Program-made: the position numbers and the translations under genes
Notes under the pieces: model-generated
Seen by the model: only the letters and a program-made list of their open reading frames with translations
Database searches by the model: none
Told to the model about the DNA's origin: nothing
Shown: one piece after another, positions 17,105-26,007 of the stretch
Numbering within the stretch: position 1 is the stretch's first letter
Layout: each line of letters opens with the position of its first letter
From: SOJA01 sp964598485
Lineage (GTDB): Archaea; Thermoproteota; Bathyarchaeia; Bathyarchaeales; Bathycorpusculaceae
Length of the DNA stretch: 64,000 nucleotides
Direction of reading: 5' to 3'
NCBI GenBank assembly: GCA_964598485.1
Contig: CAZRCD010000002.1
Span: 124,001 to 188,000 of the forward strand

Positions 17105-18820
17105 TTGAAACCAAAACCGACTATCCCTCAATGTGTTGCAATCTGCGGTTTAGACGGCAGTGGCAAAACTACCTTAGTAGAATGGCTTGTCGAATATCTC
17201 AAATCTAAAGGATATAAAACCAAATATGTTTGGATCAAGTCGCAACACACACTTGCCTATCTCATTTCGCAAGCACTTACAGCCTTAGGTTGGCGTCGAA
17301 CCTTTAGAAATCCCAACGGGATTACTGTATCTCGCTTCAAAGTTTACGAGGGTACCTTTGCTAGAGAAATCTGGCCAGCCATTGAATTTCTCAGCGTTTT
17401 GCCTTTGATCATCTTTAAGGTTAGATTACCTCTTCTATTAGGTTACAGAATAGTACTGGACAGATACATAATTGATACCATAGTCTCCATTTCCTTGAAT
17501 ACTCAAAATATGAACTTTGCGAATAGTCTTATTGGAACACTCCTTTTGAAAATGATTACAAAAGAATGCACTGTAATTATCTTGGATATTGATACATCCA
17601 CAGCTCTCAAGAGGAGACCCGACATTGAGTACGCTCTTTATGAAATTGAAAATGAGATGAAGCTTTACAGAGTATTGGCAAGAAAAATGAAAGCCTCCTC
17701 CCTCGATACCACAACTCAGTCAATAGAACAAATCAGAAAGAAAGTCGTTGATTTATTATCAGCAGAATCGATGCCAAAAGTCCCAGTCATGCGCGGAAGA
17801 CCGATAATTACGATAGGAATACTGACCTACAATAGATCCTGGAGCCTACCATCTGTTCTCGAAGCGGTAAGCAATTTTGAATATCCGAAAGATAGAATAA
17901 GAATTGTTTTTGCAGACAACAATTCACAAGATAAGACACTACAGATACTTAGGGACTTCAAAGCACGAATGGAAAGTCATTATGAAAGCGTCATTATAAT
18001 ATCACACAAATTACGCAAAAACGGTAGCATATCTGAAGGCCGTAACATTTGCATTACTAATTCTATCGGTGAATACACACTTTTCATAGACTCCGATGTT
18101 GTGGCTCCACCTGACACCGTTGTAAAAATGCTGGAGTTATTTGTATCTAATCCTAATGCTGCAATCGTAGGTTTTATGTGCTTATCCTCTCCAATGACTT
18201 TCTTGGACAAACTTTGGTTCCATGAGCTACCAAAAAAACCGAAGCCAGAAGTTAAAGATGTAATCGGGATGGGCTGTACAATGATTAAACGAAAACTGTT
18301 CAACGAAATTGGGTTGTTCGATTTGGAATATTCCACAATGGAAGACTTCGAGCTTTCAAGAAGAGCGAGTAAAGCTGGTTATGTTGCCCTCCTTGACCTG
18401 AGCAAAACGGCTCTACACCTTAAGCAGAAAAGAGGAGCTTTGCGTGAAATCATGCACCATTGCTTTTATTCATTCATTGGTGATGCTCGAAATCGGTTTA
18501 TGATTCTTCACAAATACAAACCGAGGCGGATAGTCGCTAGACTAGGCCTATATTCTGCACTTATTGCATCATTTCTTCTAGCTATAAGCGGCATATTCCT
18601 GAAAGATGCACTTTTATACTTACCCTTTGTTTTATGTTTCGCCTTCGTTTTTACCTACCACTTTCTTAAAGCCTCCGGAAGATGGCGTCTCGTTAACCCC
18701 ATCCTCAGTATCTTATTCGGCGTATTCTTTGCCCTCGGAATTTACTGGCAAGCCATCAAAAGCTATGTGTATTACTATGCAAAAAGAAAACCAGCTCAGA
18801 AGCCAAAAACTGGAGGATAG
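17105..18820 (+). CDS. Fusion: thymidylate-kinase-like P-loop domain + GT2 glycosyltransferase + membrane anchor
   Basis: 571 residues, TTG start. Residues 1-225 form a thymidylate-kinase-like NTPase: Walker A GLDGSGKTT at 15-23, VLDRYIID (the DR motif of dTMP kinases) about residue 118, and a late LID-like region. Residues about 236-440 are a GT2 transferase: ITIGILTYNRSWSLP, VFADNNSQDKT, EGRNICITNSIGEYTLFIDSD (split here as two motifs, with DSD as the metal-binding acids) and MEDFELSRRASKAGY. Three helices follow at about 478-550, which would anchor the enzyme in the membrane. One protein may phosphorylate a lipid or sugar and then extend it; that is inference. No stop or frameshift separates the halves. 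Confidence 0.85.
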   Translation: MKPKPTIPQCVAICGLDGSGKTTLVEWLVEYLKSKGYKTKYVWIKSQHTLAYLISQALTALGWRRTFRNPNGITVSRFKVYEGTFAREIWPAIEFLSVLPLIIFKVRLPLLLGYRIVLDRYIIDTIVSISLNTQNMNFANSLIGTLLLKMITKECTVIILDIDTSTALKRRPDIEYALYEIENEMKLYRVLARKMKASSLDTTTQSIEQIRKKVVDLLSAESMPKVPVMRGRPIITIGILTYNRSWSLPSVLEAVSNFEYPKDRIRIVFADNNSQDKTLQILRDFKARMESHYESVIIISHKLRKNGSISEGRNICITNSIGEYTLFIDSDVVAPPDTVVKMLELFVSNPNAAIVGFMCLSSPMTFLDKLWFHELPKKPKPEVKDVIGMGCTMIKRKLFNEIGLFDLEYSTMEDFELSRRASKAGYVALLDLSKTALHLKQKRGALREIMHHCFYSFIGDARNRFMILHKYKPRRIVARLGLYSALIASFLLAISGIFLKDALLYLPFVLCFAFVFTYHFLKASGRWRLVNPILSILFGVFFALGIYWQAIKSYVYYYAKRKPAQKPKTGG

Positions 18821-18823
18821 AAA

Positions 18824-20341
18824 ATGGCAGCACATCCAGCAGACCTTAGATTGATGATCTTGAACCTGCCCAGCCCACCGCACAAGATTGTTGACAGAGA
18901 ATATGCCGGAGGATTCGGCATAGCCCGGTCTCTCCCGCGCATTCGCCGAAGACACAGCGGCCGCCCCTCTCTTAATCTTTTTCTTCCATACTCCACAGCG
19001 GTCGCCAAAGAAACTGGTTGCGAATACAAAGTCCTTGATGCACAAGCTCTTAAACTGACAGCTACAAAAACTTTGCAGAAAACCAAGAGGATCAACCCTG
19101 ACATTGTGATCTCTATGATGTCGCTTCCTTCCATCTACGAGGACAAAAAGCTTCTAAGCGACATAAAAGCAGAGTTACCCAACACAGTAATTGTTGGATG
19201 TGGAACAGTATGCAACGTCATGCCTGAAGAAGTTTTGCATGGAAGCAAAATCGACCTTCTACTTCGCGAATCTTTTCCCTACGTAAACGGTATAAAACGT
19301 CTACTAACCAGTTTCCAAAATTCAAAGGAAAAAACAAAGTTTAAAGATTTACCGGGTTTCTCCTACAAGAAAGGCTCAAAGGTAAGGAACAATCCACCTA
19401 AACCTCCAGAAAAGCAATTCGTGGATTACACACCCGTTTACAACGTTTTGCCATTAAAGAAATACCAATATTTCCCCGACCTAGAAGGTAAAGAACACTT
19501 GTTCATCCCAATCCTAGGAAGCAAAGGCTGCCCACACTCATGCATGTATTGTCCATATCCAATAGGGTTCGGAAGAAAACCAATTTTCAAACATTTCAAA
19601 CAGGTTGTTGACGAAATAGAACGCCTTCAACAAATGAGCATCGAAGGTTTCCTCTTCCGAAATCAATCCTTCACCCTAGACCAAAAGTGGGCGAAAAACA
19701 TCTGCCACGAGATCATTAATCAAAAACTGGACATCTCATGGTTCTGCGAAGCTCGAGTAGACGAAACCCCAAGAACAATTTTAGCTTTAATGCATAAATC
19801 TGGATGCAAGACAATTGACTACGGAGTAGAAACAGGCGATCCAACACTGATCGGAACAGCAAAACCTGGAGTGCACCTAGAAAACACGTATAGAACGTTC
19901 GAGACCGCAAAAGAAATCGGCATATGGAGACACGCTCACATGATCTTGGGGTTACCAAGAGAAAACCAACAAACTCTGAAAAGAACACTCAAATACCTTT
20001 TGAAGCTGGACCCAGACAGTGTCTCCTTGAACTTTGCAACACCATATCCAGGAACTAAACTTTATGAGATCGCGGAAAGAAATAATTGGATAATTACACG
20101 CAATTGGGCATATTATTCTTCCTTCGATGTGGTAATGACGCCTCCCAACTTAAACGCGGAAGATTTGTACAAAATGGCTATGCAAATAGAGAAAAGTTTG
20201 CTAACACAAAAAGCAAAGTATCTCCTTTCAAGCAGGCTAAATATAAATACATTTAAGCTTGTTGCAAACCATTACATGCAAATTATAATCTCTGACTTGC
20301 GTTTTAAAAAGCGTATTCACAGTTTCCGTAAGAGAACATAA
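18824..20341 (+). CDS. B12-binding-domain radical SAM protein
   Basis: 505 residues, ATG start three bases after the kinase-GT2 stop, so the two are almost certainly co-transcribed. The N-terminal part is a cobalamin-binding-like Rossmann domain (PDIVISMMSLPSIYEDK, VIVGCGTVC). The middle carries the radical SAM cluster motif GCPHSCMYCPY (CxxxCxxC) and, later, TIDYGVETGDP and HMILGLPREN, typical of the class that contains MiaB-like and BchE-like methyl or cyclase enzymes. Cobalamin-radical SAM enzymes in glycan loci often methylate sugars or lipids; the substrate here is unknown. Confidence 0.87.
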   Translation: MAAHPADLRLMILNLPSPPHKIVDREYAGGFGIARSLPRIRRRHSGRPSLNLFLPYSTAVAKETGCEYKVLDAQALKLTATKTLQKTKRINPDIVISMMSLPSIYEDKKLLSDIKAELPNTVIVGCGTVCNVMPEEVLHGSKIDLLLRESFPYVNGIKRLLTSFQNSKEKTKFKDLPGFSYKKGSKVRNNPPKPPEKQFVDYTPVYNVLPLKKYQYFPDLEGKEHLFIPILGSKGCPHSCMYCPYPIGFGRKPIFKHFKQVVDEIERLQQMSIEGFLFRNQSFTLDQKWAKNICHEIINQKLDISWFCEARVDETPRTILALMHKSGCKTIDYGVETGDPTLIGTAKPGVHLENTYRTFETAKEIGIWRHAHMILGLPRENQQTLKRTLKYLLKLDPDSVSLNFATPYPGTKLYEIAERNNWIITRNWAYYSSFDVVMTPPNLNAEDLYKMAMQIEKSLLTQKAKYLLSSRLNINTFKLVANHYMQIIISDLRFKKRIHSFRKRT

Positions 20342-20396
20342 CAAACACCCAAGACAAATGGCAGATATGGTGAATTAGCATAATTTAACAGGCTCA

Positions 20397-21455
20397 CTAG
20401 TAGGTTTTCCTTATCATATGATCTACCAATCCTGAAACTACACTTTTCGTGAAAAGCGGGTTCATCATTTCAAAGCATTGCAATGCCATGCTTTTTCTTG
20501 TTTTTTCCTCCTTCAGACTATCCATCACGCTTTTGAACAACGTCAAGAAGTGATACTTGTGAGGAGTCTGAAAACCGTTTTGCTTAAGTCTCTTTTCCTC
20601 TAAACCATCAGACCCTAACTCATTTGATAAAACTGCGAGCTTCTCAGGAACGAAACCAAAGGCTTCATTATGTAATGCTACGGTTACAGTGACAAATGAT
20701 CTTGTAAGTGCCGCCATATTGCTTGTTTCTACCAAGCCCTTAAATTTTTCTATTTCTTTCTTTTTCATTGTTTTTAAAAAGAGCAAAAAAGCGTAGTATT
20801 CAGCGAGTGTAAAAATTTGTTCTTTGATGACGGAATGAGCAATAGTTGCTAGTAAGTCAGCTTCAACTTTAAATGTGGAAACGCTTTTTTGGTTTGGAAG
20901 CATTATTTGAGTAACATATTTTTCAAGTTTTTCTTTATCGAGATAGACAACCCAGCTTACAGCGATTTCTCTGTACAAATCTATTCCGACTTGTGCTTCA
21001 GAATCGAAAAAAGTGGTTGATTGAGGGCCGTATCCTAACATTTTCCAACCCGCCTTAGGGGAACTCTTTAGTGTCTTTTCATATTTCTCTGAATCCAAAA
21101 TCAACGTGTCAATGTCAACACTTGCATCCGGAAAAGGCTTGAGAGATTTGAAAATGGCGTGTTCAACATCCAAAGAGCTTAGAAAATCTGAAACTCGACC
21201 CATTGCATCAAAAATTTTCAAGTACCTCGAATATTGCCTGCGGTAAGTAGATTTTAAACTAGATAATTTCTTCTTTTTCTCTAAAGCGTCTAGAAAAAGA
21301 AGCGAGATTCGATTTTTGATCGCGTGAAAATAAAGTGTTGAAACTTCCTCTTCTTCGATGGGTTTCACATACTCTTCAGTAACAAACGGCGACCCTACAA
21401 TCTTCAACAGTCTTAGGGTGTAATTCATTACGTTTCCATTCTTTTTTTGAAGCAA
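20397..21455 (-). CDS. Nucleotidyltransferase-fold protein (uncharacterised NTP_transf_5-like)
   Basis: 352 residues, minus strand, convergent with the radical SAM gene. The central region reads VEHAIFKSLKPFPDASVDIDTLI, which matches the family pattern of a K then P...DxD active site in uncharacterised nucleotidyltransferases found in polysaccharide loci. The remainder is helical and charged. ATG at 21455 is used; another in-frame ATG lies at 21428, nine codons on. No signal peptide. Likely a sugar- or protein-modifying nucleotidyltransferase but the substrate is not known. Confidence 0.7.
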   Translation of the reverse strand: MLQKKNGNVMNYTLRLLKIVGSPFVTEEYVKPIEEEEVSTLYFHAIKNRISLLFLDALEKKKKLSSLKSTYRRQYSRYLKIFDAMGRVSDFLSSLDVEHAIFKSLKPFPDASVDIDTLILDSEKYEKTLKSSPKAGWKMLGYGPQSTTFFDSEAQVGIDLYREIAVSWVVYLDKEKLEKYVTQIMLPNQKSVSTFKVEADLLATIAHSVIKEQIFTLAEYYAFLLFLKTMKKKEIEKFKGLVETSNMAALTRSFVTVTVALHNEAFGFVPEKLAVLSNELGSDGLEEKRLKQNGFQTPHKYHFLTLFKSVMDSLKEEKTRKSMALQCFEMMNPLFTKSVVSGLVDHMIRKTY

Positions 21456-21679
21456 CCCCGTCTCAAAAGATCATTTGCATACTACAAATATTAAAGTTAT
21501 ATGTCCCAAAAACAAGCGTGCGATATCTTTTAAACTATTCCAAAAAACCTAGTGGATATAAAATTGAAACAGCTTTCTCAATGTTATTGCTCTTGAAACT
21601 TCGTTTCAAAAGACATATATCAATAGTCAGAATACTTCTTTTAATTCGCATGTGCATTAAATTAAACGAGGAGAAAAAC

Positions 21680-22948
21680 GTGAAAGCTAGGAATACAAGA
21701 TGTGTAACTACAGTTATTGCACTACTCCTATGCTTGTCCTTTATCCTATTTTGGGCTGACCCCAAGATTTCTGTTAATGCAAGTCCTAGTGTTGTTTATG
21801 TCCCTGGTGATTATGAGAAGATTCAGTGGGCGATAAATAATGTAAGTGCTGGATCCACAATCTTTGTTGACTCTGGAATCTACTATGAGCACTTGACTAT
21901 AGATAAAGCATTAACCATGCAAGGAGAAGGAGAAAGCATTATAGACGGGAACTGCACCGGGGATGTCATCATAGTGACCGCCAACAACGTTAATATTAGT
22001 GGCTTCACGATACGAAATAGTGGGCTAGGCTTCTGGGACAGCGGTATACACGTATACTGTTCAAGCTACCATAACATAAGTTACAACACTATAATAAACA
22101 ACGGTCATGGAATCTGGCTTGATGGTTCTACCCATAGCATCCTTACTAATAACAACGTCTCAGACAACCAATGCGGAATCGGGCTAGGCTATTCCAGCAA
22201 CAATACCGTTGCAAACAACTACGTTTACTCAAGTGACGAGTGTGGAATCGGACTGGACTACTCTAGTCACAACATCCTTACTGGTAATACTGCCTTAAAT
22301 AATGGGTATGGAATCTGGATTACCCAACGTAGCCACAACATTGTTTTCCATAATAACATTGTTAATAACACCAGACAAGTGCATATTTTTAATTCAACAA
22401 ACATATTTGACAACGGCTACGAAGGAAATTATTGGAGCGACTACAATGGAGTAGATGCCGACCCAGATGCCATTGGGGATACCCATTACATGTTTGACAT
22501 AAACAACACAGACAACTATCCTTTAATGGGCATGTTTTCCGACTTCAAAGTTACTTGGCAAGAAGAAATCTATCATGTAACAACTATTTGCAATTCTACA
22601 ATCTCCGCATTCCAATTCAACCAACAAGAAAAGATATTGAACTTTAATGTTACTGGCCAAGATTTCACAGTTGGTTTCTGCAGAATCATGATTCCTAAAA
22701 CTCTAATTAACGAGACATACACCGTGTTAGTCGACGGTGAAGAAGTTGACGTAGCCGTGCTACCCATCTCCAATAGTACACACGCTTTCTTATATTTCAC
22801 ATACATCCATACTACTCATGAAGTAGTGATAATACCAGAGTTTCCACTAACCTTAATTCTAATACTGCTCACGATAATATCATTGATAGAAATAATTATA
22901 ACAAAAAAACACGTGCGCCCTAACTTAAGGAAAATAAAATCCCTCTAA
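21680..22948 (+). CDS. Surface right-handed beta-helix protein (NosD-like) with IPEFP-type C-terminal anchor
   Basis: 422 residues from a GTG at 21680, chosen because a GAGGAG sits 5-10 bases upstream and a signal peptide (VIALLLCLSFILFW) follows at once; the frame stays open up to 21518 but that part is not secretion-like. After VYVPGDYEKIQWAINNV the protein is a string of parallel beta-helix coils with repeated NN-rich turns such as NNSVSDNQCGIGL-like and HNISYNTIINNGHGIWL, as in NosD/PbH1 proteins. The C-terminus has IIPEFPLTLILILL, a hydrophobic helix, then basic residues: a PEF-CTERM-like sorting signal. Likely a cell-surface carbohydrate-binding protein. Confidence 0.82.
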   Translation: MKARNTRCVTTVIALLLCLSFILFWADPKISVNASPSVVYVPGDYEKIQWAINNVSAGSTIFVDSGIYYEHLTIDKALTMQGEGESIIDGNCTGDVIIVTANNVNISGFTIRNSGLGFWDSGIHVYCSSYHNISYNTIINNGHGIWLDGSTHSILTNNNVSDNQCGIGLGYSSNNTVANNYVYSSDECGIGLDYSSHNILTGNTALNNGYGIWITQRSHNIVFHNNIVNNTRQVHIFNSTNIFDNGYEGNYWSDYNGVDADPDAIGDTHYMFDINNTDNYPLMGMFSDFKVTWQEEIYHVTTICNSTISAFQFNQQEKILNFNVTGQDFTVGFCRIMIPKTLINETYTVLVDGEEVDVAVLPISNSTHAFLYFTYIHTTHEVVIIPEFPLTLILILLTIISLIEIIITKKHVRPNLRKIKSL

Positions 22949-22996
22949 AACTAAAGAGAGAACAACATTATTTTTCAACTAACAGGAGCGTCATAA

Positions 22997-23659
22997 TTGT
23001 CAAAAAACCATAGTGAAACAGAAGAAAAGCTAACGCAAACCATACTCAGACTAATAAAAGAACACAACCCCACAGACACCAACCAACTAATCACCCTTGT
23101 TATAGGAGAACTTCCACTTCCGAGAGAGAAAATAACCGATCACATAATCCAACTGGAAAACGAAGGCAAAATAACCTTAAAACAGCAGCCACAACCAACA
23201 CCCCCGAATTTAAGCACATACATAAAAACAAAAAACGCCCTATGGTACTGGACAACAATAACATTAGCAGCAGTTTCAACGATTATGGTGTTCATGGTTC
23301 CGGAAAACGCCTATCCAATAATCTATGCAAGATACCTGCTAGGAACAATCTTCGTCTGGATATTACCCGGCTACAGCTTCATCAAAGCCTTGTTTCCAAC
23401 CAAAGTTCCAGTGCCCACAAACAGTAATGAATTAGACCTCGCAGAACGTGTTGCATTAAGCATCGGAATGAGCCTAGTCCTAGTCATAATCAACGGATTT
23501 ATCCTTAACTACACACCCTTCGGAATACGAACCAACTATGTCACACTCAGCCTATTCACCTTGACTATAACCTTTGCCACAGCAGCAATAATAAGAGAAC
23601 ACGAAACCAAACTAAAAGAAAACCAACCACACATTCAAAACACATCTAACGGCAAATAA
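22997..23659 (+). CDS. DUF1616-family membrane protein with N-terminal winged-helix-like domain
   Basis: 220 residues, TTG start with CAGGAG eight to thirteen bases upstream. Residues 1-65 look like a small winged helix-turn-helix (LTQTILRLIKE, DHIIQLENEGKITLK). Then come four hydrophobic helices with ARYLLGTIFVWILPGYSFI, and ERVALSIGMSLVLVIINGF followed by FGIR, which are hallmark segments of DUF1616. Such proteins sit in archaeal S-layer and glycan regions. The function of the family is unknown. Confidence 0.82.
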   Translation: MSKNHSETEEKLTQTILRLIKEHNPTDTNQLITLVIGELPLPREKITDHIIQLENEGKITLKQQPQPTPPNLSTYIKTKNALWYWTTITLAAVSTIMVFMVPENAYPIIYARYLLGTIFVWILPGYSFIKALFPTKVPVPTNSNELDLAERVALSIGMSLVLVIINGFILNYTPFGIRTNYVTLSLFTLTITFATAAIIREHETKLKENQPHIQNTSNGK

Positions 23660-23692
23660 CCAGCATCGGTCTAAATTGTCTATATAAATTAT

Positions 23693-23834
23693 GCGCTAGC
23701 GTGTTGTTAGATTACTCTTTTTCTGCCGATTGCCTTCCCCCTCAAGGCTCACAGACACAAAACAAACCATAAAATCAAACAAGCAGAGACACATTCATGT
23801 TAATTTTTAGAATTTAGCAACGGCCTAGTGCGCG
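23693..23834. repeat. MITE-like element, copy 2 (142 bp)
   Basis: Second copy of the inverted-repeat element at 10265-10406, same length and orientation, differing at roughly 14 positions by eye. The right end ends AATTTAGCAACGGCC plus TAGTGCGCG. It lies between the DUF1616 gene and the flippase gene. The two copies are direct repeats around 13.3 kb of glycan genes, so recombination between them could delete or excise that block. Confidence 0.75.
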
Positions 23835-23948
23835 CCAACTATGTTCAAAAAAGGAATAAAAGAAAAAATACCTAATGAAATTTATTGAAATTTATGCGCG
23901 GACGGGGAAAGTACTAAAGCCTTGCATGGAGGAAATGGTTGGACAGAA

Positions 23949-25526
23949 ATGTCGGATGAAAGTGACATTGTACAGATAGCTGAGTACTCTGCGCGTGGGG
24001 GATACTACCTTTTCGTAGGCAACACTTTATCCACAGGCATACTGGTTATAAGCTCTATTATTATTGCTAGGCTTTTGGGTCCAGAAGATTATGGACTATT
24101 CTCCCTGCTGATTGTTGTTCCATCCCTATTCATCGGTTTAGTTGATTTTGGCATAACCTCAGCCATCACAAGATTCTCAGCCAAGTTTAGAACTGAGGGT
24201 AAAAATCCAGATGTGGGAGGTGTCATCAAGACAGGTCTTTTCTTCGAGTTAGCGGTAGGCGTGATTGCATCCATTTTCTGCTTCCTATTTTCAGATGTTT
24301 TAGCCACATACCTAATAAACAGACCTGAAGCCGGCTTTTACATTAAAGTGGCATCCCTTCTGATATTGTTTCAAACACTCTTCAACACACTAAGCTCCAT
24401 CTTCATGGGCTTAGATAACATGGAAAACAACGCTGTCATGATGATAATTCGGGCCTTTACAAAAATTCTGCTTTCAACCTTGCTTGTAATCTTAGGGTTC
24501 GGCGTTCTCGGGGCGCTTCTTGGCCACATTTCGTGTTATATCGTTGCGGTCGTGGCAAGTGTAGCAATTTTAACCTTGAAGCTGCACAAGAATCGTGACG
24601 ACCACAAAGCCAGTTCGGGTATTTTAAAAGTCATGTTAAAATATGGAGCCCCACTCTACATGTCTGGTCTTCTTGGCCTGTTTATGCTTCAATATCAAAC
24701 CATAATCATAGCTTTTCTCACGTCAAACGCTGAGATTGGAAACTTTCAGGTGGCAACTCTTTTTTCAACGGCTATAACCCTTATAGTTTATCCTTTCACA
24801 GCGCTTTTTCCTGCCTTCTCAAAGCTTGACCCGGAGAATGGGCAGCTCAGCCAATTTTTCAGGCGTTCTGTGAAATACACCGCTCTTCTGCTCATTCCAG
24901 CCTCGCTGGCAATCGCCGTGATGTCGAAGGATTTAGTTCTCACATTTTTCGGGTCAGACTATGACTTGGCGCCAACCTTTGTTGCATTTTACATTTTAAT
25001 TAATCTTTATGCCGGATTTGGAAGTGCAGTGTTCGGGTTTCTATTCAACGGTATAGGAAGAACAGACGTCATTCTAAAATCCAGTCTAATTAGCATAATT
25101 GTTTTCACCCCACTAGCCCCACTACTAACCGCTTCATACGGTATTACAGGTTTAATAGCAACGCTCTTCACATCTAGCTTTTGCTCACTACTCTATCTAT
25201 TGTCAACTGCCGTCAAAAAAATCAACGTGAGCCTAGACATTTCCTCCTCGGCTAAAATATATCTCGCCTCAGCCATATCAGCCCTATTTTCACTCACCTT
25301 CCTCATGGCTTCACCATTTAACAGCATCCTAAACCTAATTCTTGGAGGCACAATCTTCGGCTTTATGTATCTAACTCTGCTGCCCATAATAGGTGTCTTG
25401 AACACTACGGACATGGAAATTTTCAGACTGCTATTCCATAAAATCAAAAGCGTATGGCCCATCCTCAAAATTTTACTTTCCTATGAAGCAAAAATCTTGA
25501 AATACACACAAAAACTAACTCGGTAA
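23949..25526 (+). CDS. Oligosaccharide flippase (Wzx/RfbX, MATE-like)
   Basis: 525 residues from ATG 23949; an upstream in-frame start at 23922 would add nine residues and cannot be excluded. Twelve to fourteen hydrophobic helices, with the family signature ARGGYYLFVGNTLSTG at the first helix and IIIARLLGPEDYGLFSL, standard in polysaccharide flippases of the MOP superfamily. It would move the lipid-linked glycan across the membrane. It lies directly after the glycan gene block, separated by the repeat element, consistent with the export step of the pathway encoded upstream. Confidence 0.9.
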   Translation: MSDESDIVQIAEYSARGGYYLFVGNTLSTGILVISSIIIARLLGPEDYGLFSLLIVVPSLFIGLVDFGITSAITRFSAKFRTEGKNPDVGGVIKTGLFFELAVGVIASIFCFLFSDVLATYLINRPEAGFYIKVASLLILFQTLFNTLSSIFMGLDNMENNAVMMIIRAFTKILLSTLLVILGFGVLGALLGHISCYIVAVVASVAILTLKLHKNRDDHKASSGILKVMLKYGAPLYMSGLLGLFMLQYQTIIIAFLTSNAEIGNFQVATLFSTAITLIVYPFTALFPAFSKLDPENGQLSQFFRRSVKYTALLLIPASLAIAVMSKDLVLTFFGSDYDLAPTFVAFYILINLYAGFGSAVFGFLFNGIGRTDVILKSSLISIIVFTPLAPLLTASYGITGLIATLFTSSFCSLLYLLSTAVKKINVSLDISSSAKIYLASAISALFSLTFLMASPFNSILNLILGGTIFGFMYLTLLPIIGVLNTTDMEIFRLLFHKIKSVWPILKILLSYEAKILKYTQKLTR

Positions 25527-26007
25527 TAGGAGAAAAACTCTTAGAGTACCAAACAATCTACAACTCTGCAAAATACAAAAACTTGACAACCTCTCACCGA
25601 TGATCCAAATGCGCTGGTGGGATACGCGCTGCTTTGTCCCTAAATTCCTAAAGTGTACACAACTTTATTAAATAGGATGCTAGGCCTGTTAGCTTAATCT
25701 TCGCTTTCCTTATTTTACGGGTGAAATCCAAATAACGTGGAAAAACAAGAAACAAGCTTATATTGCCCCGTGCACCAGGTGCACAACCTTTTGACGGCGA
25801 CTTTTCCAAACTCATCTAGAAGACCCACACATAAACAAGCTAATTTCGGGACAAGCCAGCGCGCGCAACCCGAGAGGCGCAGACAGACGTTACGCATTAG
25901 AGCTGAAAGACGCGCTGGACGACTTCAACAACGGCTACTAAACCATCCCTCACCTTTTTATGCTAAAAAAGATTACGTAGCATATGGTACGCTAGGTTGA
26001 GGTCACA
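25527..26007. other. Intergenic 481 bp with short decayed-looking frames
   Basis: No gene is supported. A sequence at 25620-25650 (GGATACGCGCT then TAAATTCC) resembles the left end and flank of the repeat element but is too degraded to count as a copy. The segment at about 25835-25941 has an open frame ending RRYALELKDALDDFNNGY that looks like the tail of some protein; no start or family is recognised. Just before the nitroreductase gene, GAGGTCACAATG provides its ribosome site. Confidence 0.4.

Noticed and set aside
16746..17114. Minus-strand frame with a zinc-ribbon-like YGCPMCGIEVPEGSHAC segment ahead of the glycosidase
   Set aside because: The glycosidase start at 16894 has a strong ribosome site inside this region, and the rest of the frame lacks a conserved look; a decayed zinc-ribbon gene is possible but not shown.
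25620..25650. Third copy of the 142-bp element
   Set aside because: Only the first 30 bases resemble the left end and no right end follows; treated as a degraded trace.
25835..25941. Small gene ending RRYALELKDALDDFNNGY
   Set aside because: No start codon, ribosome site or recognisable family.
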